The notes beneath the pieces are model-generated. The model did not search any database, had not been told where the DNA came from, and was given only the letters and a program-made list of their open reading frames with translations. Both the position numbers and the translations under genes were made by a program. A stretch of DNA of 44,938 nt, from the NCBI GenBank assembly GCA_900315485.1, contig OMZI01000024.1, positions 1 through 44,938 of the forward strand, in the 5' to 3' direction. Below, piece by piece: positions 7,681-15,513 of the stretch; the first letter of the stretch is position 1, and every line of letters begins with the position of its first letter. This DNA is from an uncultured Eubacteriales bacterium (GTDB lineage Bacteria > Bacillota > Clostridia > Peptostreptococcales > Anaerovoracaceae).

Positions 7681-8706
7681 TCACTCTACTGATGAAGCGA
7701 TAAGCTCGAGTATCTCGTATCCGGCTGCGGAAGCGCCCTGCGGGAGCCTCAGTCCGAGTATCTCGGATGCGTCGTACCTGCAGCCGGGCAGCAGCTCTTC
7801 TATCTGAGGGAAGAGGTCGGTCTCGAGGGAGTCCGAGTACAGGCGGCATGAGTCTATGTACTCTCCGCGCATGTCGAGCTGGATCTCGACTCCTCCCCAG
7901 TCAAAACGGTGTTCTATCACCTTGCTGAACGGTATCCTGGTGCCGAGACGCCACTCTTCGGATGCGTATTTATCCTTAAGCTCCTGAGGTATCTCCGGCA
8001 GCTCTGCCTGAACGGCGCTGCAGCCGTACTCTCTTTCAGCTGCTCTTACGAGCGCGTCCTGCATCTCGCGGACAGCCTTCTTCGTACGAGTCTTCTCAGA
8101 CGTTTTGCCCGCAGGACCGCATATCTTCTTAAGGCGGTCTTCAGGGATCTGGTCCATAAGGTTGGTCACGCGGGACTTCACGGATGCGACGCCCTTGGAC
8201 TGCAGCTTGGACTCGGAGACGTTGAGATATCTCGGCAGATCATCGCCGGAAACGTTCATCATGATAGTTCCGTGGTGATAGTTGAAGCCGTGTGAAGAGT
8301 AGTAGGCGTGGCCTGAGAACTTCTTGCCGTCGGCTGTAAGGTCATTGCGGCCGGTCTTCTCGGCGCTGATGCCCATAAGCCTGCAGGCAAGAAGAATGAC
8401 ATCAGTCTGTCTGCTGATATCGTAAAGACCGTCGCGGGCGATGAATGTAAAATTCAGGTTGCCCATGTCGTGGTAAACGGCACCGCCGCCGGACATGCGT
8501 CTTGCGAGGTATACGCCGTCTGCCTTGATCTGCTCGACATTGCACTCGCGCCATGGATTCTGGTTCTTTCCGATGACGACTGTGTGCGCGTTCTGCCACA
8601 GGAAGAGTATCATCTCGTCTTCTTCGGCATGGAAGGTGAGATATTCCTCAGCTGCGAGATTGTCGTACGGATTGGTGCAGTCGGTTCTGATTACTGTTAG
8701 TTTCAT
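7681..8706 (-). CDS. lplA: Lipoate-protein ligase
   Basis: The 341-residue enzyme activates lipoate with ATP and attaches it to a lysine of GcvH, whose target lysine is encoded in the same block. The catalytic domain (about 1-240) shows RRMSGGGAVYHDMGNLNF, which binds lipoyl-AMP, and DGKKFSGHA with the catalytic lysine, followed by HHGTIMMNV. The C-terminal accessory domain (about 260-341) is present, as in full-length LplA. The ribosome site is weak (AAGAGAA), but a well-spaced promoter lies upstream. No lipA or lipB is in the window, so lipoate scavenging is suggested but not shown. Confidence 0.93.
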   Translation of the reverse strand: MKLTVIRTDCTNPYDNLAAEEYLTFHAEEDEMILFLWQNAHTVVIGKNQNPWRECNVEQIKADGVYLARRMSGGGAVYHDMGNLNFTFIARDGLYDISRQTDVILLACRLMGISAEKTGRNDLTADGKKFSGHAYYSSHGFNYHHGTIMMNVSGDDLPRYLNVSESKLQSKGVASVKSRVTNLMDQIPEDRLKKICGPAGKTSEKTRTKKAVREMQDALVRAAEREYGCSAVQAELPEIPQELKDKYASEEWRLGTRIPFSKVIEHRFDWGGVEIQLDMRGEYIDSCRLYSDSLETDLFPQIEELLPGCRYDASEILGLRLPQGASAAGYEILELIASSVE

Positions 8707-8747
8707 AATTGATCAAAGTGTTCTCTTAAGTGATATCGTATTTGCCT

Positions 8748-8776
8748 AATATAGCATTCATCACAGATAACTGCAA
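8748..8776 (-). promoter_or_regulatory. Sigma-70-type promoter of lplA
   Basis: On the minus strand the -35 is TTGCAG (8771-8776) and the -10 is TATATT (8748-8753), with a 17-bp spacer. Its position between the gcvPB terminator and the lplA start suggests lplA can be transcribed on its own. Confidence 0.65.
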
Positions 8777-8810
8777 CCTTCGGATGGTTTAGTCAGCTGT
8801 AACAACAGAT

Positions 8811-8840
8811 AAGGGGCGACATGAAATCATATCGCCCCTT
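8811..8840 (-). terminator. Terminator after gcvPB
   Basis: AAGGGGCGA (8811-8819) and TCGCCCCTT (8832-8840) form a perfect nine-base stem 30 bases after the gcvPB stop codon. The T-run on the minus strand is interrupted (ATCTGTTGTT), so read-through is possible. Confidence 0.6.
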
Positions 8841-8869
8841 CTTTCTGAATTGTGGATATGCCGCGGTGC

Positions 8870-10285
8870 CTAGAACTCGTATCTCAGATGCGGTTCTCTT
8901 GCAGCCTTGGTGTCATCAAGTCTCAGTACCGGTGTGGTCTGAGGTGCCATCTGTACGCTCTCAGGCGCATTGAAGATCCTCTCGTAGATCTCGCGGAATG
9001 CCTTGATGGCTTCGTCCAGAGTCTCCTTCGTCTCTGTCTCTGTAGGCTCGATCATGAGAGCCTCGTGAACGATCAGAGGGAAGTAGATTGTAGGCGGATG
9101 GATGCCGTAATCGAGGAGTGCCTTCGCAACGTCCAGAGCAGAAACGTGAGTCTTTCTGTAGATCGGATCGAGGCCGATTACGAACTCATGCATGCATGTG
9201 GTATCGAATGCGATAGGATAGAGATCCTTGAGCTTCTCCTGCATGTAGTTAGCGTTCAGTACAGCGTTCTCTGCAAGTGTGTGTACATCCTTGCCGATGG
9301 TCAGGAGGTATGCGTATGCCTTGACCATTACGAGGAAGTTGCCGTAGAAGCCTGTCATGTTGCCGATGGACTTCTCAGCTCTTACGTACTCGCCATCCTT
9401 GCAAACGAGGCCAGGTGCGAACGGTGCAAGGAAATCCTTGTATGCGCATGGGCCGCTGCCAGGACCGCCGCCGCCGTGAGGTGTCGAGAATGTCTTGTGC
9501 AGGTTCATGTGGATTACGTCGAATCCGATGTCTGCAGGACGTACGATACCGATTACAGCGTTCAGGTTAGCTCCGTCATAGTAGCAGAGTCCGCCTGCTT
9601 CGTGGACGAGTCTTGTGATCTCCATGATGTTAGGGTCAAAGAGACCTACTGTGTTAGGGTTAGTCAGCATCAGGCCGGCTGTCTTAGGTCCGAGGTGAGC
9701 CTTGAGGTCGTCAAGGTCAACTGTACCGCTCTCGTTCGACTTGATAACTACTGTCTTGTAACCTGCCATCGTTGCAGAAGCAGGGTTGGTACCGTGTGCA
9801 GCATCAGGTACGAGGATCTCGCTTCTCTCGGTATCACCTCTGTCGGTGTGATAAGCCTTGATCAGAAGGAGTCCTGTGAACTCGCCGTGAGCACCTGCTG
9901 CAGGCTGGAATGTAACGCCGTCCATGCCTGTGATCTCGCAGAGCATCTTTTCGAGGTCAGCGATAAGTGCGTTGGCGCCTTCTACTGTATGTGCCGGCTG
10001 GAGAGGATGGAGTTTTGCAAAACCAGGGAGGTTTGCCATCTTCTCATTGATTCTAGGGTTGTGCTTCATTGTGCAGGAGCCGAGAGGATAGAATCCGTCG
10101 TTGACTCCGTGCGCTCTCTTGGCAAGAGCTGTGTAGTGTCTGCCCATCTCGTTCTCAGAGATTTCAGGAAGATGTACTTCAGCCTTGCGGAGCTTGTCCT
10201 CAGCAGGAAGTGCTACAGGTACATCGCATGCAGGGAAGATATCTTGTCCTCTGCCAGGAATGCTCTTCTCGAATATTAACTTCAT
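8870..10285 (-). CDS. gcvPB: Glycine dehydrogenase (decarboxylating) subunit 2, P-protein beta
   Basis: The 471-residue PLP-binding subunit decarboxylates glycine and passes the aminomethyl group to lipoyl-GcvH together with GcvPA. The PLP lysine is in HMNLHKTFSTPHGGGGPGSGP. Other conserved parts are DGFYPLGSCTMKHNP near the N-terminus and QPAAGAHGEFTGL. The ATG at 10285 lies one base beyond the gcvPA stop and is preceded by AGGAGGTG within the end of gcvPA, so the two subunits are translationally linked. Length matches the family. Confidence 0.96.
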   Translation of the reverse strand: MKLIFEKSIPGRGQDIFPACDVPVALPAEDKLRKAEVHLPEISENEMGRHYTALAKRAHGVNDGFYPLGSCTMKHNPRINEKMANLPGFAKLHPLQPAHTVEGANALIADLEKMLCEITGMDGVTFQPAAGAHGEFTGLLLIKAYHTDRGDTERSEILVPDAAHGTNPASATMAGYKTVVIKSNESGTVDLDDLKAHLGPKTAGLMLTNPNTVGLFDPNIMEITRLVHEAGGLCYYDGANLNAVIGIVRPADIGFDVIHMNLHKTFSTPHGGGGPGSGPCAYKDFLAPFAPGLVCKDGEYVRAEKSIGNMTGFYGNFLVMVKAYAYLLTIGKDVHTLAENAVLNANYMQEKLKDLYPIAFDTTCMHEFVIGLDPIYRKTHVSALDVAKALLDYGIHPPTIYFPLIVHEALMIEPTETETKETLDEAIKAFREIYERIFNAPESVQMAPQTTPVLRLDDTKAAREPHLRYEF

Positions 10286-10286
10286 C

Positions 10287-11630
10287 TTAGAACACCTCCT
10301 TTGCAATAGCTATGACTTCATCGATATCTTCTTTGCTGTTGAGCTCTGTGCAGCACCACAGGATACAGTCGGTGTCGCAGTCATTGTCGCAGCAGCCGCA
10401 GCAGACCTTGAGTCCGCCGAGGATGCCCTTCTCTTCGAGAGCTGCGAGCAGCTTGTCTGCGTCAGGGCATGTAGTTGTGAACTCGTTCCAGAACTCGCCC
10501 TCGAAGCAGCGCTTCATACCGATCTTCTCGAGCTCAGCTGCCATGTAGTGAGCCTTGGATGAGCAGAGTGTTGCGACCTGCTCGAATCCCTTAGGGCCTA
10601 TGGTCGACAGATAGATGCCTGCACGGAGTGCGCACCATGCCTCGTTGGAGCAAACGTTGGAGCTTGCCTTCTCACGACGGATGTGCTGCTCTCTTGCCTG
10701 GATGGTGAGGACGAATCCTCTGTCTCCTCTGGTATCTACGGTCTCACCGATAAGTCTTCCAGGGATCTGACGCATGTTCTCCTGCTTAGTAGCAAGAAGT
10801 CCGAGGTAAGGTCCGCCGAATTCAAGGCCGAGGCCGAGAGGCTGTCCTTCACCTACTGCGATGTCAGCGCCGATCTCGCCAGGGTTCTTGAGAACGCCCA
10901 GTGAAAGCGGATGAGCATACATGATGAACTTAGCGCATGCATCGTGAGTTATCTGGCAGAGTTCTTCTGCATCCTCAACGATGCCGTAGAAGTTAGGATA
11001 CTGCATCAGGAAACATGATGCTGCAGGATCCTCAGCGAGTGCAGCCTTGAGTGCGTCCTTGTCGGTAACTCCGTCCTTTGCAGGAATGACGACTACCTTG
11101 CTGCCTCTTCCGAAGGAATAAGTGTTGATTACTGTGAGAATTCTCTCGTCGATCGCTCCGGATACATAGATGGTGCTGTGCTTTCTGTCTTTGCACATCC
11201 AGCATGCCTCTGCTGCTGCGGAAGCTCCGTCATACAGTGAAGCGTTAGCAATGTCCATGCCCATGATCTCAGCTATCATTGTCTGATACTCGAAGATCGA
11301 CTGGAGGATACCCTGGCTGATCTCAGCCTGGTACGGTGTGTAAGCCGTAAGGAATTCTTCCTTGTTGGCAATTGCGTCGACAGCGGATGGTACATAGTGG
11401 TTGTACGCACCTGCGCCGCGGAAGATCGAACGGAAAATGACGTTCTTGTCAGCCAGTCCCTCGATAGCGCGGTCAACTTCGATCTCGGACTTGCCCTCAG
11501 GCAGGTTGAGCTCGCCTTTTACCTTGGCTTCTGCAGGGATGACTTTAAAGAGGTCGTCGAAATCCTTGTATCCGATCTCGTTGAGCATCTTAAGCTGCTC
11601 TTCCCTTGTGTTAGGAATAAAAGTGCCCAA
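10287..11630 (-). CDS. gcvPA: Glycine dehydrogenase (decarboxylating) subunit 1, P-protein alpha, with cysteine-rich tail
   Basis: The 447-residue subunit pairs with GcvPB to form the glycine-decarboxylating P-protein. The N-terminus FIPNTREEQLKMLNEIGYKD and the GAGAYNHYVP, QAEISQGILQ and TIQAREQHIRREKASSN segments are typical. The unusual part is near the C-terminus. Eight cysteines (410, 411, 413, 414, 418, 422, 426, 427) fall within 18 residues with interspersed aspartates, where homologues usually have a short hydrophobic strand with few cysteines. This could bind a metal or act as a redox site; that is inference. The frame continues correctly into the usual final helix, so it is not a frameshift. 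Confidence 0.95.
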   Translation of the reverse strand: MGTFIPNTREEQLKMLNEIGYKDFDDLFKVIPAEAKVKGELNLPEGKSEIEVDRAIEGLADKNVIFRSIFRGAGAYNHYVPSAVDAIANKEEFLTAYTPYQAEISQGILQSIFEYQTMIAEIMGMDIANASLYDGASAAAEACWMCKDRKHSTIYVSGAIDERILTVINTYSFGRGSKVVVIPAKDGVTDKDALKAALAEDPAASCFLMQYPNFYGIVEDAEELCQITHDACAKFIMYAHPLSLGVLKNPGEIGADIAVGEGQPLGLGLEFGGPYLGLLATKQENMRQIPGRLIGETVDTRGDRGFVLTIQAREQHIRREKASSNVCSNEAWCALRAGIYLSTIGPKGFEQVATLCSSKAHYMAAELEKIGMKRCFEGEFWNEFTTTCPDADKLLAALEEKGILGGLKVCCGCCDNDCDTDCILWCCTELNSKEDIDEVIAIAKEVF

Positions 11631-11658
11631 TTTTGTCTTCCTCCTTACAAATGCAAAA

Positions 11659-11702
11659 GAGCCGCTGCGTTGCGGCCTGGACGACCGGAAGCGTCGCGGC
11701 TC
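11659..11702 (-). terminator. Hairpin between gcvH and gcvPA (possible attenuator)
   Basis: GAGCCGC (11659-11665) and GCGGCTC (11696-11702) pair, with further pairing inside. On the minus strand the stem is followed by TTTTGC. It lies between the gcvH stop and the gcvPA ribosome site and would lower gcvPA relative to gcvH rather than split the operon completely. Confidence 0.5.
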
Positions 11703-11742
11703 AACGTATTAAAATCGTCGAATGCTACTGTCTGAGGTGTTA

Positions 11743-12111
11743 TTATCCTCTGTACTCATCGTATTCGTCAGCGCTGAGAAGCTCAACTGTCTCAGAGATG
11801 TTTCCAACCTTGACGAACCATGCGCCGTAAGGATCGCTGTTGATGAGCGAAGCGTCATCGAGGATGTCCTCGTTAACTTCGAGAACTTCTCCGGAAATCG
11901 GGGAGTAAACGTCAGCTACAGCTTTAACAGACTCAACATCACCAAAAGGCTCGCCTGCTACGACCTCATCGCCTACCTCAGGAAGGTTAACGAATACGAG
12001 GTCTCCGAGCTCGCTCTGAGCGTAATCTGTAATGCCTACATAAGCATCATCCCCATCATAACGGAGCCATTCATCGTCTCTTGAGTACTTCAGTTCTTTT
12101 GGGTCAATCAT
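11743..12111 (-). CDS. gcvH: Glycine cleavage system H-protein
   Basis: The 122-residue lipoyl carrier shuttles the aminomethyl intermediate from the P-protein to GcvT and is reoxidised by LpdA. The lipoylation lysine is in [15 protein letters not shown] (about residue 63), inside a complete biotinyl/lipoyl fold. AAGGAGATTAAGGCA precedes the ATG. It is the first gene of the leftward glycine cleavage block and has its own promoter (12201-12229). No glycine riboswitch is visible in its 5' leader, unlike the distant gcvT-glyA gene. Confidence 0.96.
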   Translation of the reverse strand: MIDPKELKYSRDDEWLRYDGDDAYVGITDYAQSELGDLVFVNLPEVGDEVVAGEPFGDVESVKAVADVYSPISGEVLEVNEDILDDASLINSDPYGAWFVKVGNISETVELLSADEYDEYRG

Positions 12112-12200
12112 TGCCTTAATCTCCTTTTTTCTCCTTACTATTTGTTCTATATTTCTATAGAAAATGCAATTAAATCAGGAATGAAACCTGATACACTTTT

Positions 12201-12229
12201 ATAATAGCACCGCAGAAAAAAAGCGTCAA
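12201..12229 (-). promoter_or_regulatory. Sigma-70-type promoter of the gcvH operon
   Basis: On the minus strand the -35 is TTGACG (12224-12229) and the -10 is TATTAT (12201-12206), with a 17-bp spacer. The leader of about 80 bases contains a small ATCAGG/CCTGAT hairpin (12174-12192), but nothing like a glycine aptamer. Confidence 0.75.
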
Positions 12230-12291
12230 TAAATCCGGTGTTAGTTAGAGACGTATCAATGATAAGAATGACCGCGGGAACGACTGCCTGC

Positions 12292-12320
12292 GTGACATGT
12301 AATTGTCAATGGGGTATACT
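12292..12320 (+). promoter_or_regulatory. Promoter of cvpA, apparently giving a leaderless mRNA
   Basis: GTGACA (12292-12297) and TATACT (12315-12320) each match the consensus at five of six positions and are 17 bp apart. The ATG at 12327 is six bases beyond the -10, so the predicted start site is the A of the start codon. No Shine-Dalgarno sequence is present. Confidence 0.6.
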
Positions 12321-12326
12321 AGAGCC

Positions 12327-13058
12327 ATGAATATCGAATGGTGGATGCTCGACGGAGTTGTCGGGCTGATACTCCTGGTCGCTGTAATACGGGGAGCTGC
12401 CAGGGGCATAGGGGATACGGTACTGAGACTTCTCGGACTCGCTGCAGGGTTCGGGCTCAGTTTTATGTACTCGGGCAAAGTGGCCGACTATCTTTCCGTC
12501 TCTCCCGTGCAGGACAAGATCCATAATCATATGTACCTTATGATCAGGGACAATATAATGGGCGGTGCAGATGCGCCTGAACCGGGGGATGCCGCTTCGA
12601 CGGAGATAATCAATAATTTTGTCGGAAACACACCGCAGACGGATCCGTATACCGAGGCTATGCCTAAGACCCTGAGCGGGGTCGTCAGCGATCTTGCGGA
12701 CAAAACGGCAAATGCCGCCGCGTCGAGGATGACCGACATATGCATAAGCATTTTGTCCGTGATAGTCATACTGCTGGCGGTATGGCTGATAATGACTCTG
12801 ATCCGCCTCATCTATAAGCACGGGCGCAAGAACTCCGTGCTGCTGAGACTGTCGGACAGGATCGTCGGAATGGCATTCGGAGTGGTGAGAGGCCTGATTC
12901 TTTCGTTCGTTGCGTGCGCCGCCCTGATACCTGCGGCAACTCTGTTCGCGCCTGACAAGGTGCCTCAGATACTGAGTGCGATGCAGCAGACGTATATTGC
13001 CGGGACGCTGTATGATATCAACCCGGTGATGCTGATCGTGCAGCACTTCCTGTTGTAG
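12327..13058 (+). CDS. CvpA family membrane protein
   Basis: This 243-residue integral membrane protein has about four hydrophobic helices: near residues 8-24, 29-46, 140-165 and 190-212. The layout and the glycine-rich GVVGLILLVAVIRGAARG start fit the CvpA/colicin V production family. An extracytoplasmic or cytoplasmic loop of about 90 residues lies between helices 2 and 3. The molecular role of CvpA proteins is unclear. The ATG at 12327 is chosen because a promoter ends six bases before it; a TTG further upstream in frame would overlap that promoter. Confidence 0.75.
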   Translation: MNIEWWMLDGVVGLILLVAVIRGAARGIGDTVLRLLGLAAGFGLSFMYSGKVADYLSVSPVQDKIHNHMYLMIRDNIMGGADAPEPGDAASTEIINNFVGNTPQTDPYTEAMPKTLSGVVSDLADKTANAAASRMTDICISILSVIVILLAVWLIMTLIRLIYKHGRKNSVLLRLSDRIVGMAFGVVRGLILSFVACAALIPAATLFAPDKVPQILSAMQQTYIAGTLYDINPVMLIVQHFLL

Positions 13059-13128
13059 GGTGCGGGCGCAGAGACACTACCGGTGCCGGATGTTCGCAGA
13101 GTGCACATATATTAAGGAACACAAGTCT

Positions 13129-13139
13129 CCCGCAAAGGG
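13129..13139. repeat. Left copy of the 11-bp flanking direct repeat of the IS
   Basis: CCCGCAAAGGG occurs here and again at 14943-14953, directly outside both ends of the insertion sequence. It is either an 11-bp target-site duplication or a 5-bp GCAAA duplication plus GGG/CCC belonging to the IS ends. The sequence alone cannot decide. Confidence 0.75.
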
Positions 13140-13171
13140 CAATGTCATTAAGTTAATGGCAAAATAGAATC

Positions 13172-13207
13172 AACTGGGAACTGCAATTCAAGCAGGTCCC
13201 AGTTTTT
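13172..13207 (+). terminator. Rho-independent terminator inside the left end of the IS
   Basis: AACTGGGA (13172-13179) pairs with TCCCAGTT (13197-13204), plus an inner CTGC/GCAG, and TTTTTC follows on the plus strand. It points away from the transposase gene and would stop read-in from cvpA. Confidence 0.75.
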
Positions 13208-13350
13208 CTTTGTATTAATACAGGTTTTGAAGGCAAGAAGATGCCTGTAGTATCGACAGCAAGTTATTTCAGCGCACTTCAAGCCCGCCCATCCTGGATC
13301 TGCCCCAGCATGTACGCTGTGATAGTTTTCTCTATGGCAATGTCTTAAAA

Positions 13351-14691
13351 CTATGCTATTCTATAGGTGAAGTTGATTGCAGCGCCTTTGCTTTGTTTAG
13401 ACAAGTGACGCTCATATTTCCGATTTGGCCGAATCGGAACAATATATTTTGCAATCAATGATTCAACATCCGGCGGATGCATTTTTTCAGAAAGAAATTT
13501 CCTGCATATATGAACAGCGGCAGAGAAATTGACCTTGTATGTATGTTTACGTTTTGACTCGTGAACGATCACCTGGGCAGTGATCCATTCCGTGAAGTTG
13601 TAGACGATAAGAGCTGCATACACTTCCTGAAAGATGCATTCTGCTTTTTTTGAGTGAAAATGCAACATCCCCACCGTATATTTAAGGCTTCTGAAGGAAG
13701 TCTCTATCCCCCAGCGTAAGGCATACAGCTCCTTTAATCTTTCAGAAGGATATTGATCCGCAGGCAGGTTTGTGATCAAAGTTTCCAACAGATCATCAGA
13801 TATCCTTACCCGTACTATCCTGTACTCGAGATTGTAAAAGACAGTCTTTGTTCCGTAAGTTCCCGTTAACAGCGGAAGATAGTCGAAGTTCATATTTTTG
13901 GGGACATACCTGTAGTGGTTCTTGTCTTTGCACAGTTCTTTAACTTCATTCGTGGAGCTTCGAGTCAGGTTCATGGAGATCTCAAGATCGAATTCGTCAT
14001 CGGCAGGCAGGTCTAACCCGCTTACAATTCCGTTTTTTCCATCTTTTATACGAGCAAGATAGAACCAGCCTCTTTCATGGATATGCGCAAAAGTGTTATA
14101 CGATTCATAACCACGGTCGACGATGACAAGAGCCTTTTCGATTGGCGATGATTCTGCCAGTTCAATCAGGGCTTTGTGTTCATTCTGCTTTCGACTCTTT
14201 TGGATGACCGCATCTAAATATGTCCTTTGAAGCAGGTCGTAAAGAGCATTCAGGTGGATCAGATTATACGGCTTTTGGCCATTTACGCCCGGATAGAATG
14301 AATCCTCATCATCAGGATTCATCGGCATCTGGATATCCGAGCCGTCTACAGCAAGGATACGAAGTCCGTTTTCTGTTTCTGGTTGCTCCATATTCTCCAT
14401 CTGGGAGTTGAAGTTGATCAGCAACGATCTGAATGCCTCCGGTTTCAGCTTGTCTCTCATCTGTACGACCGCGGATGAGGATACGATAGATTTCTCATTG
14501 GAAAAGAAATCTATTATCTCACTCGTTAAAGGTCCTCCGCGCATATTGAGGATAAAAGAGATCAGTGTACAAAAGGGCAATTTCCTTTTTCTCGTAAAAT
14601 CCCGCCCCGGACTGCGACAATAAAGTTCCGGATGTTCGGATAGCTTTTGGATCTGTTTGACCAGAGATCGTTTTACACATGCTGCGTCCAT
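13351..14691 (-). CDS. IS4 family transposase
   Basis: The 446-residue DDE transposase shows the catalytic aspartates in LAVDGSDIQMP and VIVDRGYES. The IS4 YREK signature is in YALRWGIETSFRSLKY, which contains the catalytic glutamate. The reading frame is uninterrupted and of normal length, so it may be active. AGGAGG six bases before the ATG at 14691 favours this start over one six codons upstream. The coding region looks more AT-rich than its neighbours, in keeping with a mobile origin. Confidence 0.93.
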   Translation of the reverse strand: MDAACVKRSLVKQIQKLSEHPELYCRSPGRDFTRKRKLPFCTLISFILNMRGGPLTSEIIDFFSNEKSIVSSSAVVQMRDKLKPEAFRSLLINFNSQMENMEQPETENGLRILAVDGSDIQMPMNPDDEDSFYPGVNGQKPYNLIHLNALYDLLQRTYLDAVIQKSRKQNEHKALIELAESSPIEKALVIVDRGYESYNTFAHIHERGWFYLARIKDGKNGIVSGLDLPADDEFDLEISMNLTRSSTNEVKELCKDKNHYRYVPKNMNFDYLPLLTGTYGTKTVFYNLEYRIVRVRISDDLLETLITNLPADQYPSERLKELYALRWGIETSFRSLKYTVGMLHFHSKKAECIFQEVYAALIVYNFTEWITAQVIVHESKRKHTYKVNFSAAVHICRKFLSEKMHPPDVESLIAKYIVPIRPNRKYERHLSKQSKGAAINFTYRIA

Positions 14692-14734
14692 TTCGGCACC
14701 TCCTTTCAAGCGTGTGTCCTAGCTCTGATCAAAA

Positions 14735-14777
14735 GGCCGCTTTTATTGGCTTTGATATATGGCCAATAAAAGCGGCC
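14735..14777. repeat. Strong 16-bp inverted repeat in the right part of the IS
   Basis: GGCCGCTTTTATTGGC (14735-14750) is perfectly complementary to 14762-14777. It lies upstream of the transposase ribosome site. Such subterminal hairpins can sequester the start of read-through transcripts and limit transposase translation; that role is inferred. A smaller hairpin, CTCACCA/TGGTGAG, lies at 14889-14906. Confidence 0.75.
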
Positions 14778-14942
14778 GCACAAATCGGCCGGCGAGTCAA
14801 GGGTATTACAAAAAATTTTAGCGCGCACCCTGGGGCGGGTGTAAAGCGGGGCGGGATAGAAAGCGCGCGATCAAGAAAAAAATACCCCCTCACCATTTCT
14901 GGTGAGAGAGTATCTCTTAGTCATCTTAACTTAATGACATTG

Positions 14943-14953
14943 CCCGCAAAGGG
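14943..14953. repeat. Right copy of the 11-bp flanking direct repeat of the IS
   Basis: This CCCGCAAAGGG is identical to the copy at 13129-13139 and marks the right boundary of the insertion. Confidence 0.75.
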
Positions 14954-14973
14954 GGACTTTTTGCTTGTTATTG

Positions 14974-15003
14974 TTGATAATCCCGACAGCCTTGTGATAC
15001 AAT
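14974..15003 (+). promoter_or_regulatory. Promoter of tadA with almost no leader
   Basis: TTGATA (14974-14979) and TACAAT (14998-15003) are separated by 18 bp. The start codon at 15013 is only nine bases beyond the -10, so the transcript would have about three leader bases or none. No ribosome binding site is visible. Confidence 0.55.
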
Positions 15004-15012
15004 ACTACGGCT

Positions 15013-15492
15013 ATGGTTTTTGATGAGTCAGTACGTTCAGACGACGAATTATTCATGCGCGAAGCACTGCTCGAAGCTGAGCAGGCTGCCCTCGCAGGAG
15101 AGGTGCCGGTTGGCGCGCTCGTAGTCAGGGACGGAGAGATCATCAGCAGGGCACACAATCTGGTGGAGACCATGAAGAGCTCATCGGCACACGCCGAGAT
15201 GCTGGCTCTTGCAGCCGCCGAGGAGAAGCTCGGGGCAAAATGGCTGACGGGATGCACCGTATATGTGACGCTTGAACCGTGCAGCATGTGCGCCGGGGCT
15301 ATGGTGCTTGCGAGGGTATCAAGGCTCGTCATCGGGGCGATGGATCCCAAGGCGGGGGCATGCGGCTCGGTGGTCAGCATTGCGGCCAATGACAGTCTCA
15401 ATCACCGGATAGAAATAACGGCAGGCGTCCTCGGTGAGGAATGCAGCCGGCAGCTTAAGGAATTCTTCCGCGCAAAGCGGGATAAGCAATAA
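15013..15492 (+). CDS. tadA: tRNA-specific adenosine deaminase TadA
   Basis: The 159-residue zinc enzyme converts adenosine-34 of tRNA-Arg(ACG) to inosine. The catalytic HAEMLAL motif (His ligand and catalytic Glu) and LEPCSMCAGAM (two Cys ligands) are present in the usual spacing. GAMDPKAGACGSV and the C-terminal ECSRQLKEFFRAKR are typical of TadA rather than cytidine deaminases. The gene starts just right of the IS and carries its own promoter, so the insertion did not silence it. There is no Shine-Dalgarno sequence. Confidence 0.95.
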   Translation: MVFDESVRSDDELFMREALLEAEQAALAGEVPVGALVVRDGEIISRAHNLVETMKSSSAHAEMLALAAAEEKLGAKWLTGCTVYVTLEPCSMCAGAMVLARVSRLVIGAMDPKAGACGSVVSIAANDSLNHRIEITAGVLGEECSRQLKEFFRAKRDKQ

Positions 15493-15513
15493 CAATAACG
15501 GAGGAAACAGTTA

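Larger units (their letters stand above)
13140..14942. mobile_element. Complete IS4-family insertion sequence
   Basis: The element is about 1.8 kb and contains one leftward transposase gene. Its ends are perfect 17-bp inverted repeats, CAATGTCATTAAGTTAA at 13140-13156 and the complement at 14926-14942. They extend to 20 bp if the adjoining GGG/CCC is counted. The flanks carry matching direct repeats, so the copy looks intact and fairly recent. It separates cvpA from tadA without breaking either. Hairpins near both ends would block transcription entering the element. Confidence 0.88.

Noticed and set aside
8852-10279. 475-codon plus-strand open frame opposite gcvPB
   Set aside because: It is the antisense of a certain gcvPB, has no recognisable domain, and its cysteine- and leucine-heavy composition is what a shadow frame of that codon usage gives.
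12112-12326. Glycine riboswitch upstream of gcvH
   Set aside because: I looked for the conserved glycine aptamer core in this leader and saw only a small ATCAGG/CCTGAT hairpin. The aptamers are at 39765-39952 instead.
14735-14906. Repeats in the right part of the IS as a CRISPR-like array
   Set aside because: They are inverted, not direct, repeats and there are no regularly spaced units.
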